Source of the DNA: UBA7359 sp963976795
GTDB lineage: Bacteria; Pseudomonadota; Gammaproteobacteria; Eutrophobiales; Eutrophobiaceae
NCBI GenBank assembly: GCA_963976795.1
Contig: CAXBLT010000015.1
Span: 1 to 64,000, forward strand
Direction: 5' to 3'
Length of the DNA: 64,000 nucleotides
Below, in pieces: positions 35,596 through 44,578 of this stretch. Within the stretch, counting starts at the first letter, position 1, and each line of letters starts with the position of its first letter. The position numbers were made by a program, and so were the translations under genes. Under the pieces are notes generated by a model. The model ran no database searches, was not told the DNA's origin, and saw only the letters and a program-made list of their open reading frames with translations.

Positions 35596-36000
35596 ATGAT
35601 TGTGAGAACCTTACAAACAGAAGAACAAACAGAACGCCGGATCGTATCGCCAGATGGCAATTGGGAAAGCGTTAGACTCCTGTTAAAAGATGACAAGATG
35701 GGCTTTTCCTTTCACATTACGACGATCTATGCCGGGGCTGATTTTGAGATGCATTATAAAAACCATCTTGAGTCTGTCTATTGCATTTCTGGGAGTGGTG
35801 AAGTGGAAACATTAGCTGATGGAAAAAAACATCCTATTTCGCCTGGGACAATCTATGTCCTCGACAAGCACGATGAACACGTACTTCGGGCTAATAGTGA
35901 AATGAAAATGGCCTGTGTATTTAACCCGCCATTGAATGGCAAAGAAACACATGATGCTTCCGGTGCTTATCCGCTGGCAGCAGAAGCTGTCTCTAGTTAA
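35596..36000 (+). CDS. ectC: ectoine synthase
   Basis: EctC is a cupin that closes N-acetyl-diaminobutyrate to ectoine, using a metal, probably iron. The 134 residues begin MIVRTLQTEEQTERRIVSPD and show the cupin motifs EMHYKNHLESVYCISGSGEVE and GTIYVLDKHDEHVLRA. Length and start are standard for the family. Confidence 0.97.
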   Translation: MIVRTLQTEEQTERRIVSPDGNWESVRLLLKDDKMGFSFHITTIYAGADFEMHYKNHLESVYCISGSGEVETLADGKKHPISPGTIYVLDKHDEHVLRANSEMKMACVFNPPLNGKETHDASGAYPLAAEAVSS

Positions 36001-36032
36001 TTTTTTTCTATTGTTCTGAGAACACCCAAATT

Positions 36033-36965
36033 ATGAAAGCTGCAATTGATTACTATCCGTCGCGTACTGGTCAACAGGCATCCTTGGGTGCACGCCAGGA
36101 TGAAATTGTCTATAACACCAACAAAGAAGAGTCTCCCATCGCCTACGAACTCATCGAGCAATATCAGGAACAAGGATACTTGCTATTGGACACGCTCTTT
36201 TCTGCGCAAGAGATAGAACATTTTCGAAAAGCGGCACAACGGATGCTGAAAGATGATCACTTAAAACAGCAGGCCGAGGTCATTACAGAACCGGAGAGTG
36301 GCGATATACGTTCGATCTTCAAAGTACATTCAATCAGTCCTGCGTTTAAAATGCTGGCCTCAGACCATCGTCTTGTCAGGCTGGCAGAATACATACTCAA
36401 TGATCAGGTCTATATCCACCAGTCCCGACTGAACTTTAAACCCGGTTTTCGTGGCAAAGAATTTTATTGGCATTCCGACTTTGAAACATGGCACGTAGAA
36501 GATGGTATGCCAAATATGCGCGCATTAAGTATGTCCATCACCCTCACAGAAAACCACGAACTGAACGGGCCTTTGATGCTCATCCCGGGCTCACATAAGG
36601 ATTATGTAGTATGCGCGGGAGGTACACCGCCACGTCATTTTCAAAAGTCTTTGAAAAAACAGGAGTACGGCGTTCCCAGTGATGAGGCGCTTACTGAACT
36701 AATTTCTCGCAACGGCATTACAACAGTAACGGGGAAACCTGGGTCGGTGACTATATTCGATTGCAACACCATGCATGGTTCCAATGGGAATATAACGCCC
36801 TATCCTCGCTCAAACGTCTTTTTAGTTTATAACGCTATTAGCAACCGCGTCGTAGCGCCCTATTGCCAACATCCGCCAAGACCGGAGTACATCGCATCGC
36901 GCAAGACAATAACGCCGGTTACAGCTAAAAATCACAGGATTGAAGACTATGCGCATTGCAGATAA
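36033..36965 (+). CDS. ectD: ectoine 5-hydroxylase
   Basis: EctD converts ectoine to 5-hydroxyectoine with Fe(II), O2 and 2-oxoglutarate. The 310 residues have the iron ligands H147 and D149 in YWHSDFETWH and H248 in NTMHGSNG; the EctD signature region F143-P160 is intact, and R259 can bind 2-oxoglutarate. It lies in the operon 32 bp after ectC, so hydroxyectoine is made from the same mRNA. Its end overlaps the next gene by 17 bp. Confidence 0.95.
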   Translation: MKAAIDYYPSRTGQQASLGARQDEIVYNTNKEESPIAYELIEQYQEQGYLLLDTLFSAQEIEHFRKAAQRMLKDDHLKQQAEVITEPESGDIRSIFKVHSISPAFKMLASDHRLVRLAEYILNDQVYIHQSRLNFKPGFRGKEFYWHSDFETWHVEDGMPNMRALSMSITLTENHELNGPLMLIPGSHKDYVVCAGGTPPRHFQKSLKKQEYGVPSDEALTELISRNGITTVTGKPGSVTIFDCNTMHGSNGNITPYPRSNVFLVYNAISNRVVAPYCQHPPRPEYIASRKTITPVTAKNHRIEDYAHCR

Positions 36966-37293
36966 AGAATTAGTCGCCCATACCATTACACGGCGTATTC
37001 GAAGGCTGGAGGTCATTCTACAACAGGACGAATTAATTGATGACGACCAATCCACGAAAGAGCTACAGGACGATGAATCAGCTCGGCTCGATAACCTTAA
37101 TCAGCAGCCGGTCGATGATGCCTTATTAAACCTGGCTAGACTGGAATTAAGCGAACTTAAATATAATTTAGACCGACTAGAAAAAGAAGATGCCGGTGAA
37201 TGTGAAGAATGCTCCTCTGAAATTCCGGTAAAACGTTTATTAGCAGTACCTACTACGCGTAAGTGTGTGAATTGTGCCGTGGAGACCGACTGA
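36949..37293 (+). CDS. DksA/TraR-type C4 zinc-finger protein in the ectoine operon
   Basis: The product of about 114 residues has an acidic coiled-coil N-terminal two-thirds (LEVILQQDELIDDDQSTKEL, then LARLELSELKYNLDRLEKED) and a C-terminal C4 zinc finger (GECEECSSEI, then RKCVNCAVE). The finger is like that of DksA/TraR, which bind RNA polymerase in the secondary channel; but the coiled-coil tip lacks a clear DxxDxA motif, so it may not act like DksA. I use ATG 36949, not the TTG at 36940. It overlaps ectD and its stop overlaps the ask start (TGATG), so it is translated with the pathway. Role unknown. Confidence 0.75.
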   Translation: MRIADKELVAHTITRRIRRLEVILQQDELIDDDQSTKELQDDESARLDNLNQQPVDDALLNLARLELSELKYNLDRLEKEDAGECEECSSEIPVKRLLAVPTTRKCVNCAVETD

Positions 37294-38735
37294 TGAATCT
37301 GCATAGTGTAGAAAAAATCGGTGGAACCTCTATGTCTGATTACGCCGCCGTTCGAGATAACATTATTTTAAGACCAAATAATGCAGAAACACTATATCAA
37401 CGCGTGTTTGTCGTATCTGCATATAGTGGCATTACTGATCAACTGTTAGAACATAAGAAAACAGGACAACCAGGGGTTTATGCTTTATTTGCCAACGGCG
37501 TAAACGACGCCAGCTGGCGTGATGCCCTCGATCTTCTAAAAGAACAAATGTTGGGTATCAATACATCTTTGTTTACAGAAGAAAGCTTATTGAAACAGGC
37601 TAATGAATTTATTGTTGAACGTTTAGACGAAGCGGAACAATGCCTCCGTGATTTACACCACCTGTGTCAGCATGGGCATTTTGCTTTGGATATTCATCTA
37701 CAGACGGTAAGAGAGATGTTGGCCAGTATTGGCGAAGCACATAGCGCCTGGAACATGACGCATTTGCTACAACAAGAAGGCATAAACGCCTGCTTTGTAG
37801 ACTTGACTGGCTGGAAGTCAAAGAGTCATACCTCGTTGGATCAACGTATACAAACCGCATTCAATCACCTGGATCTCAAACAACAGTTACCCATTGTGAC
37901 CGGTTACAGCCACAGCGAAGCAGGGCTGATGTCGAGTTACGATAGGGGTTATAGTGAAATGACCTTTAGCCGTATTGCGGTATTAACAAAAGCGCACGAA
38001 GCCATTATCCATAAAGAGTTTCATTTATGTAGCGCTGACCCAGCACTAATCGGAAATGACAATGCCGTACCGATAGGTCGTACCAACTATGATGTAGCCG
38101 ATCAGTTAGCTAATCTTGGTATGGCAGCAATTCACCCGAAGGCGGCCAAAGGCTTGAGACAACATAATATTTCGCTCAGGGTTAAAAACACCTTCGAACC
38201 GGATCATGCCGGGACACTGATCACCAGTGATTACATTAGTCGCGAACCCTGTGTAGAAATTATCGCCGGTTGTACGGGAGTCTATGCCATCGAAGTTTTC
38301 GATCAGAACATGACATCCAACATTGAATATTATGATCAGGAAATCCTACATATCATCCAGCGTTTTAAAGGTCATGTCATATCGAAAGATATCAACGCTA
38401 ATACCATTACCCATTATCTGAAAACGAATTTAAAAACCATCAAACGTATCCGGCGTGTACTCGAAGAAAAATTTGTTGAAGCAGAAGTGAATCAACAAGA
38501 GGTCGCGATAGTTTCAGCCATAGGTAGTGATATGCAAGTACCCGGCATTCTGGCAAAAACAGTTTCTGCCCTGGCTGATAATAATATCAGTGCACTGGCT
38601 GTCCACCAATCTATGCGGCAAGTCGACATGCAATTCATCGTCAAAGAGACAGACTATATCAATGCGGTAAAGAGTCTTCACTCATGCCTGGTAGAGATTT
38701 ACGATCATGGCAAGGCCATTTGTCTTGCCTCTTGA
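37293..38735 (+). CDS. ask: ectoine-specific aspartate kinase
   Basis: Ask_Ect phosphorylates aspartate to supply aspartate semialdehyde for ectoine, escaping feedback control by lysine or threonine. The 480-residue protein begins with the kinase motif VEKIGGTSMSDY, has RGYSEMTFSRIAVLTKAHEA in the catalytic domain, and two C-terminal ACT domains (from about residue 320). The ATG at 37293 overlaps the previous stop codon. Its place behind ectD is as in other Ask_Ect clusters. No asd gene is in the operon. Confidence 0.92.
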   Translation: MNLHSVEKIGGTSMSDYAAVRDNIILRPNNAETLYQRVFVVSAYSGITDQLLEHKKTGQPGVYALFANGVNDASWRDALDLLKEQMLGINTSLFTEESLLKQANEFIVERLDEAEQCLRDLHHLCQHGHFALDIHLQTVREMLASIGEAHSAWNMTHLLQQEGINACFVDLTGWKSKSHTSLDQRIQTAFNHLDLKQQLPIVTGYSHSEAGLMSSYDRGYSEMTFSRIAVLTKAHEAIIHKEFHLCSADPALIGNDNAVPIGRTNYDVADQLANLGMAAIHPKAAKGLRQHNISLRVKNTFEPDHAGTLITSDYISREPCVEIIAGCTGVYAIEVFDQNMTSNIEYYDQEILHIIQRFKGHVISKDINANTITHYLKTNLKTIKRIRRVLEEKFVEAEVNQQEVAIVSAIGSDMQVPGILAKTVSALADNNISALAVHQSMRQVDMQFIVKETDYINAVKSLHSCLVEIYDHGKAICLAS

Positions 38736-38843
38736 TGGACCAAAACGATCAGAAACAGTGTGCTGAAACTGCCTTATTACCAAGAAGGTTATCGTGCGTG
38801 TATCAGTAACAGACACCGTCGCATAGCCGGTGTTGCACGGTAG

Positions 38844-40271
38844 ATGATTTTTAGTTTCTTATTTTTTCTTCTACTCTTCGTCCTGGTAGGTGTAAGTTCT
38901 TACCTGCTTAGTAATCGAACTCGGCAAGATTACTACCTGGCCAGCCACACAATGCCCGCATGGTTGGTTGGGCTTTCTGCTGTCGCTACCAACAACAGTG
39001 GATATATGTTCATCGGTGTGATTGGTTATACCTATACCACCGGCCTCTCCTCTATCTGGTTGATGTTTGGTTGGATTATCGGTGATTTTCTGATGTCTAC
39101 ATTCGTTCATGCGCAAGTACGCGATGTCGCAGCAAAAACCAATGAAGACAGTTACGCAGGCCTGCTTAGTCATTGGGGAGGCACGCAGTTCCAATTATTT
39201 CAACGCGTAGCCGCGATGATTTCATTGATCTTTCTAATGGCATATGCCGGAGCACAATTTGTCGCTGGCGGCAAAGCGTTACGCGTTCTACTTGATTGGC
39301 CTACCTATGGTGGTGCAGTCATCAGTGCTTTCCTGGTGATGGTCTATTGCTTTGCCGGGGGCATTCGCGCATCCATATGGACTGATGCTGCTCAATCTAT
39401 GGTTATGATAATCTCCATGGCACTATTGCTAGTAGTAGCAACCACTTCATTAGGAGGGGTTCAATCAACAATAGTACAAATGCAGGCTGTTAATGGTTTT
39501 CTTGATTGGTTTCCACGAGATGACTCGTTGGTTTTTCCGGGGCTGGCTGGCGCATTCTTATTCGCATTTGGTTGGATGTTTGCGGGCATGTCTGTCATCG
39601 GGCAACCCCATATCATGGTTCGGTTTATGACCTTAAGTTCGAACCATAAGATGGCGCATGCCAGGTTATGGTACTACACTTGGTTTACGCTTTTCTACAT
39701 CATCACAACTTGTGTTGGCATGCTCTCCAGAGTTTATTTATCAGATATAGGAAGCTTCGATGCTGAACTGGCACTACCTACAATGGCACTCCAATTATTT
39801 CCTCCCGTGCTGGTTGGGCTAATGCTAGCGGGTATGTTTGCCGCCACCATGTCGACTGCCGACTCTCTAGTATTAAGCTGTTCGGCATCGCTTACCCATG
39901 ATCTATTTCCTGGTAGGAAAGAAAAAACCTGGGTTTTAAAACTGGCGACCGTCGCCATCACCTTATTATCTTTAAGTTGGGCTTTGCTTAATGAGCAAAG
40001 TGTCTTCAATCTAGTTATCATGGCTTGGTCAACATTAGCCAGTGCTTTTGCCCCTGTCCTGATTGTACTTGCCCTTAATGGCAGGCCGTCTCAAAAAACG
40101 ATTTTGACCATGATGTTTAGTGGAATATTCGTCGCATTAACATGGCGTTGGCTTGGTTTGCATGTCAAAGTATATGAAGGGATGCCCGGCATGTTAATGG
40201 GTCTGTTAATTTTCTGCGTCAGTCATGTGTTTAGTACGCAGCAAACCAAGTTGGCAAAAACAAAGTCATAA
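38844..40271 (+). CDS. sodium:solute symporter (SSS family)
   Basis: A 475-residue inner-membrane protein with about 13 helices. The SSS-family sodium-site region is visible in LVGLSAVATNNSGYMFIGVIGYTYTTGLSS (helix 2) and AGMFAATMSTADSLVLSCSASLTHDLF (helix 9, with the Ser/Thr pair). It is close to the PutP/PanF branch. Following the ect operon on the same strand suggests import of proline, ectoine or another compatible solute, but the substrate cannot be read from the sequence. Confidence 0.85.
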   Translation: MIFSFLFFLLLFVLVGVSSYLLSNRTRQDYYLASHTMPAWLVGLSAVATNNSGYMFIGVIGYTYTTGLSSIWLMFGWIIGDFLMSTFVHAQVRDVAAKTNEDSYAGLLSHWGGTQFQLFQRVAAMISLIFLMAYAGAQFVAGGKALRVLLDWPTYGGAVISAFLVMVYCFAGGIRASIWTDAAQSMVMIISMALLLVVATTSLGGVQSTIVQMQAVNGFLDWFPRDDSLVFPGLAGAFLFAFGWMFAGMSVIGQPHIMVRFMTLSSNHKMAHARLWYYTWFTLFYIITTCVGMLSRVYLSDIGSFDAELALPTMALQLFPPVLVGLMLAGMFAATMSTADSLVLSCSASLTHDLFPGRKEKTWVLKLATVAITLLSLSWALLNEQSVFNLVIMAWSTLASAFAPVLIVLALNGRPSQKTILTMMFSGIFVALTWRWLGLHVKVYEGMPGMLMGLLIFCVSHVFSTQQTKLAKTKS

Positions 40272-40364
40272 GACACCGGCTATGCAAACAGGCTTTCTCA
40301 ATGAAAATATCACCAACGTTCATCTACACTTCCTTACCTACTTTCGTAAAGGATAATATTGTCT

Positions 40365-41762
40365 ATGAATGATTTACCCACCGAAGAGAACCCAAATGAA
40401 GGTCAGGATGACTTAAACATTACCAAAAAACTGGAACAAGGGTTTAATCAGATCCTGCATCCCTTCCAATCGTTTATTCAGGATGAAATCACCGGCAGCG
40501 TTTTGTTACTCATCTGCACCATCGCTGCATTAGTCTTGGCCAATTCCGATTATGCACAAGCATATCAAGCATTGATACACACGAAAATCGGCTTGTTTGC
40601 AGGAGATTGGCGTTTCGAAAAAAGTGTACACCACTGGATCAATGACGGGCTGATGTCACTATTTTTTTTCGTATTGGGTTTAGAAATAAAACGTGAGTTT
40701 CTTGTAGGTGAGTTAAAAAACCCGGCACAATCAATCACCGTGATTGCCTCCGCATTAGGTGGTATGTGTGTGCCTGCCCTCGTTTATTACGGATTCAACG
40801 CCGGATCAATCGGCGTGTCAGGGTGGGGAATCCCCATGGCAACCGACACGGCATTTGCTATAGGGGTCTTGGCGTTACTACGCAAGCATGTACCACCAGC
40901 GTTAACTACTTTCCTAGTGGCGCTCGCTATCATTGACGATATTGGGGCCATACTCGTGATTGCCCTGTTTTATACAGACATGATTTCGACAGCACATATA
41001 TTGTTAACCTTCAGCATCATTATGCTTTTGTTTATCTGCAACCTTATCGGCATCAGAAGACCATCCTTTTATTTAAGTATCGGAATCATTGCCTGGCTGA
41101 CAGCATTGGGATCGGGCGTGCATGCCAGTATCATCGGTATCCTGGTAGCAATAACGGTTCCCGCACGTCCCGTACACAGCCCTTCCTGGTTGTTAAAACA
41201 GACGCGAAAACTCACGCGTGTTATCCGTGAACGCGAAGTTAAAAAAGCAGATGATGAAACGATACTCGCGGATGATAAGCAACATAACGCAGCGGAACTG
41301 TTACGTGAACGAGCCGAGCAAGCGACCACTCCACTGCGTCGTTGGGAACACGCATTGCAACGACCGGTTGTCCTCTTCGTCCTGCCAATATTTGCTCTGG
41401 CTAATGCGGGTATTCCATTTGAGATGTCCACCTTAGTATCGCAATTAGCAAACCCGGTTTCACTGGGCGTCATTATGGGTTTACTCCTTGGTAAAGGATT
41501 GGGGATCACTATGTTTGGTTGGCTTGCTGTGCGTAGCGGCCTTGGTCGCTTACCCACAGGGATGACACTTCAACATATCCCGGGGATCGCCTTGCTTGGA
41601 GGTATCGGATTTACCATGTCGACTTTCATCGCTACTCTGGGTTTTGCACAGGATCCACAACTGCTCTTAATTGCCAAAACAGGTATTTTAGTAGGTTCTT
41701 TAATGTCCGGCGTGGCGGGTTACATCTGGCTACGGTTCTATTGTAGAAAGCCCGGGGCATAA
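40365..41762 (+). CDS. nhaA: Na+/H+ antiporter NhaA
   Basis: NhaA extrudes sodium in exchange for protons at alkaline pH. The 465-residue protein has the ion-binding Asp pair in LAIIDDIGAILVIALFY, MATDTAFAIGVLALL and the C-terminal GIGFTMSTFIATLGF. It is about 75 residues longer than E. coli NhaA: an N-terminal cytosolic extension of about 40 residues, and a charged insert of about 40 residues in the loop after RPVHSPSW (KKADDETILADDKQHNAAEL). I use ATG 40365 instead of TTG 40359. It lies 93 bp after the symporter. Confidence 0.95.
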   Translation: MNDLPTEENPNEGQDDLNITKKLEQGFNQILHPFQSFIQDEITGSVLLLICTIAALVLANSDYAQAYQALIHTKIGLFAGDWRFEKSVHHWINDGLMSLFFFVLGLEIKREFLVGELKNPAQSITVIASALGGMCVPALVYYGFNAGSIGVSGWGIPMATDTAFAIGVLALLRKHVPPALTTFLVALAIIDDIGAILVIALFYTDMISTAHILLTFSIIMLLFICNLIGIRRPSFYLSIGIIAWLTALGSGVHASIIGILVAITVPARPVHSPSWLLKQTRKLTRVIREREVKKADDETILADDKQHNAAELLRERAEQATTPLRRWEHALQRPVVLFVLPIFALANAGIPFEMSTLVSQLANPVSLGVIMGLLLGKGLGITMFGWLAVRSGLGRLPTGMTLQHIPGIALLGGIGFTMSTFIATLGFAQDPQLLLIAKTGILVGSLMSGVAGYIWLRFYCRKPGA

Positions 41763-41766
41763 GCTG

Positions 41767-41821
41767 CGAAGTTTCAAACTACAAGCTGTTTAAAACAGCT
41801 TTAATATAAATTGAAACTTCG
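41767..41821. terminator. nested inverted repeats downstream of nhaA
   Basis: An outer pair CGAAGTTTCAA (41767-41777) / TTGAAACTTCG (41811-41821) encloses an inner pair AAGCTGTTT (41783-41791) / AAACAGCTT (41793-41801). Both are perfect. It starts 5 bp after the nhaA stop and precedes the MFS gene. There is no strong T-tract, so it may be a terminator without one or a 3'-end stabiliser; two independent perfect pairs make chance unlikely. Confidence 0.5.
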
Positions 41822-41906
41822 TAATGTAAACTTAAATTTTAAATTATATTATTGTCCTAATAAGATCATAATTCATTAACAAAGTATTCTTAAATCAACT
41901 GACACA

Positions 41907-43142
41907 ATGCAAACAATCTTGATTAGCATCACCAGCTTATTAGTTGGTATAAGTATATTATTGCTCGGCCATGGGCTGACCAACACCCTGCTGACATTAC
42001 GGGCGGCCACAGAAAACTATCCGGATAGTCAAATCGGGTTGATAATGTCATCTTACTTTGTCGGCTATATCTTAGGCAGTCTTTATTGCCCAGGCTTAAT
42101 CAACCGTATTGGGCATATTCGTGTGTTTGCGGTTGCAGCTGCAATCTGCGGAAGCATCGTTATTGCGCAGGGCCTATGGGTAAACCCTGTCTTTTGGATA
42201 CTAGCACGCATGATCTATGGTGTGTGCATTGTTGCTTTCTACTTCGTGGTCGAAAGCTGGCTCAACACCCGAGTAGATAATACTTATCGCGGTCGCATCT
42301 TCGCGGTCTATATGGTGGTTAACCTTTTGGCAATGGCAGCAGGTCAACAGTTGTTATTGGTTGGTGACATACGGCAACTGGAATTGTTCGCCATCGCAGC
42401 AGCATTGTTTAGCCTAAGTTTGGTGCCAATAGCATTGACACGAATGTCACAACCAGAACCCGTTGAAAAACCAAAAATTGATATCAAACATTTATATGAA
42501 GTCTCCCCTATTGGTTTTGCAGGATGTTTTGCCGCTGGGTTGGCCGGTAGTGCGTTCTGGACAATGAGCCCCCTGTTTGCTTATCAAGCGGGTCTAACGA
42601 CATCAGCCGTTGCCGCTTTTATGAGTGCGACGATTATTGGTGGAGCCTTACTACAATGGCCTGTAGGACTGTACTCTGATAAACATGATCGACGTAAAAT
42701 ATTAGCGATTATTAGTTTTGCGGCAACTTTATTTGCCATAATTTCAGCCTTTACAAACCAGTTCTCTATGCCAATCATGTTGACGGTTATGTTTTTCTAT
42801 GGCGGTTTGTACTTTGCTGTTTATCCACTGAGTGTGGCATTGACTAATGATCAGGCAAAAGAGGGTGACTTTGTTAATCTTACCGGTAGTTTGTTATTAG
42901 TGTATGGAGTGGGCTCAACCATCGGACCGTTACTTGCTGGTTTGTTAATACAATTATTAGGCCCCTATAGCTTGCCGTCATTCTATGCGGTATGTTGGCT
43001 ACTGCTTGGGTTGTTTGTGATTTACCATATTAAACAATCAGGTGCTATTCCAATAGATGATAGTAATAATTTCACGCCGATGATACGTACCTCACAGGCA
43101 GCATTGCAAACTCAGTCTGAAACAGAATCGGAGTCCGTCTAA
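41907..43142 (+). CDS. MFS transporter, YcaD-like
   Basis: The 411-residue protein has 12 helices in two halves. GLTNTLLTLRAATENYPDSQIGLIMSSYFVGYILGS and YFVVESWLNTRVDNTYRGRIFAVYMVVNLLAMAAGQ resemble the YcaD/UMF group, and the loop YSDKHDRRKIL between helices 8 and 9 is the MFS A-type motif in the second half. Substrate is unknown. It is on the same strand as the ect block, but the inverted repeat after nhaA suggests separate transcription. Confidence 0.85.
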   Translation: MQTILISITSLLVGISILLLGHGLTNTLLTLRAATENYPDSQIGLIMSSYFVGYILGSLYCPGLINRIGHIRVFAVAAAICGSIVIAQGLWVNPVFWILARMIYGVCIVAFYFVVESWLNTRVDNTYRGRIFAVYMVVNLLAMAAGQQLLLVGDIRQLELFAIAAALFSLSLVPIALTRMSQPEPVEKPKIDIKHLYEVSPIGFAGCFAAGLAGSAFWTMSPLFAYQAGLTTSAVAAFMSATIIGGALLQWPVGLYSDKHDRRKILAIISFAATLFAIISAFTNQFSMPIMLTVMFFYGGLYFAVYPLSVALTNDQAKEGDFVNLTGSLLLVYGVGSTIGPLLAGLLIQLLGPYSLPSFYAVCWLLLGLFVIYHIKQSGAIPIDDSNNFTPMIRTSQAALQTQSETESESV

Positions 43143-43250
43143 AGAGTTTATTATCAAAAGAAAAAAGAGTGACTATTGGGATCTGCTCTGCAGCGATGCG
43201 CATATTAATAACGACTTTATTCAATATCACATGTAGTCGTATCGCACTAT

Positions 43251-44027
43251 CTAGTCTGGCGTTACTGTTTCAAGAATAGTGCCGTTAGTTTCTTCAATGA
43301 GTGCTGTGATTAAGTCCAACTGTTTTAACAACCGTATTTTATCAATTGAACGTAACACAATATTCACGCCTAGTTTGCCACGCTTGAAGTAAGGGTAACT
43401 GCCGATACTTACTTCTGTACAACCGTCCTGAATTCTGCTCATCCCTGCTGCGAGTTTACTCTCTGTCAGATTAGTGCTAACACTCGCTGTTAAAATCGGA
43501 GGGCCACCGGTTAACCTATCTGTTAGACCGTCAAGCATCGCTTGCATAATTTTTGGAACACCCGCCATGATGAAAACATTCTCAATCTGTATACCAGGTG
43601 CGCCGCTAACAGGGTTATCAATCAGCGTTGCGCCTACTGGAATGTCAGCCATTTTTAATCGCGCCTCAGTCAGAGCGCCTGCCTCATAATAGCTTTCCAT
43701 AGTGGCAACTGCATCCGGATGACGTACGAGTTTTACAGAAAATGCCTTTGCAATAGATGCTGTGGTTATATCATCATGTGTCGGGCCTATACCACCAGTA
43801 GTAAAGACGTAATCAAATTTATTAGAATAAGCGCTTACTCTTTCAATAATTGTTTCTTCGTCATCAGGAATCACGATAACCTCGGTCAAAACAATACCAA
43901 GCTTCTCAAGTTTTTTACCAATATAGGCAATATTTTGATCTTGGGTACGACCTGACAATATCTCATTGCCAATGATAATAACGCCTGCCGTTTTTTGTGT
44001 TTCGTGAATGGGCAATCTGTCGCTCAT
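43251..44027 (-). CDS. CinA-like molybdopterin-binding domain protein (COG1058)
   Basis: The 258 residues form the N-terminal MoCF_biosynth domain of CinA only: AGVIIIGNEILSGRTQDQNIAYIGKKL and FDYVFTTGGIGPTHDDITT are typical, the latter being the nucleotide-like binding loop. The deamidase domain (PncC) of full CinA is missing, which is common for stand-alone COG1058 proteins of proteobacteria. Proposed roles include FAD or ADP-ribose pyrophosphatase activity; I cannot choose. It is transcribed alone, facing away from panD by 115 bp. Confidence 0.85.
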   Translation of the reverse strand: MSDRLPIHETQKTAGVIIIGNEILSGRTQDQNIAYIGKKLEKLGIVLTEVIVIPDDEETIIERVSAYSNKFDYVFTTGGIGPTHDDITTASIAKAFSVKLVRHPDAVATMESYYEAGALTEARLKMADIPVGATLIDNPVSGAPGIQIENVFIMAGVPKIMQAMLDGLTDRLTGGPPILTASVSTNLTESKLAAGMSRIQDGCTEVSIGSYPYFKRGKLGVNIVLRSIDKIRLLKQLDLITALIEETNGTILETVTPD

Positions 44028-44142
44028 GTTAAGTTAAGTGAGCAGTAGAGAATACTACATTCGAATGAATACAAGAACGCCACTTATCAATGCCAGACTA
44101 GATCTAATCGACATATACTAAAGGCAGGATTTACAAACTACA

Positions 44143-44523
44143 TTAAGCAGCTTGTACGGGGATATGATCTTTTATTCGTGAGATATTGTTTTCCGCATCA
44201 AGATACACCAAGGTTGGTTTAAACTTGCTCATCTCGTTTTCATTTATTTTGCCATAGGCACAAATAATAACGCGATCTCCAGGGTTGGCTTTATGTGCTG
44301 CCGCACCATTTACGGAAATAATACGAGAATCATCTTCAGCGCGAATTGCGTACGTGGTGAAGCGTTCCCCATTAGTGATGTTATATATATCGATCTGTTC
44401 ATATTCATGAATACCCGCCTTATCTAGCAGGGCACCATCTATGGCGCAAGATCCATCATATTCAAGCTCAGCATGTGTCACACAGGCCTGATGTAATTTT
44501 GTTTTTAGAACTGTAATTTCCAT
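44143..44523 (-). CDS. panD: aspartate 1-decarboxylase
   Basis: PanD makes beta-alanine from aspartate with a pyruvoyl group formed by self-cleavage. The 126 residues begin MEITVLKTKLHQACVTHAEL and have the cleavage site G24-S25 in EYDGSCAID. Length is typical. It is the last gene of the pantothenate group, 55 bp after panC, so beta-alanine and pantoate are made from the same region. Confidence 0.96.
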   Translation of the reverse strand: MEITVLKTKLHQACVTHAELEYDGSCAIDGALLDKAGIHEYEQIDIYNITNGERFTTYAIRAEDDSRIISVNGAAAHKANPGDRVIICAYGKINENEMSKFKPTLVYLDAENNISRIKDHIPVQAA

Positions 44524-44578
44524 AATATTTGTAAGCTTACCAATTTAAATGTGGATATCACCCAAGATTTAATGGGGG

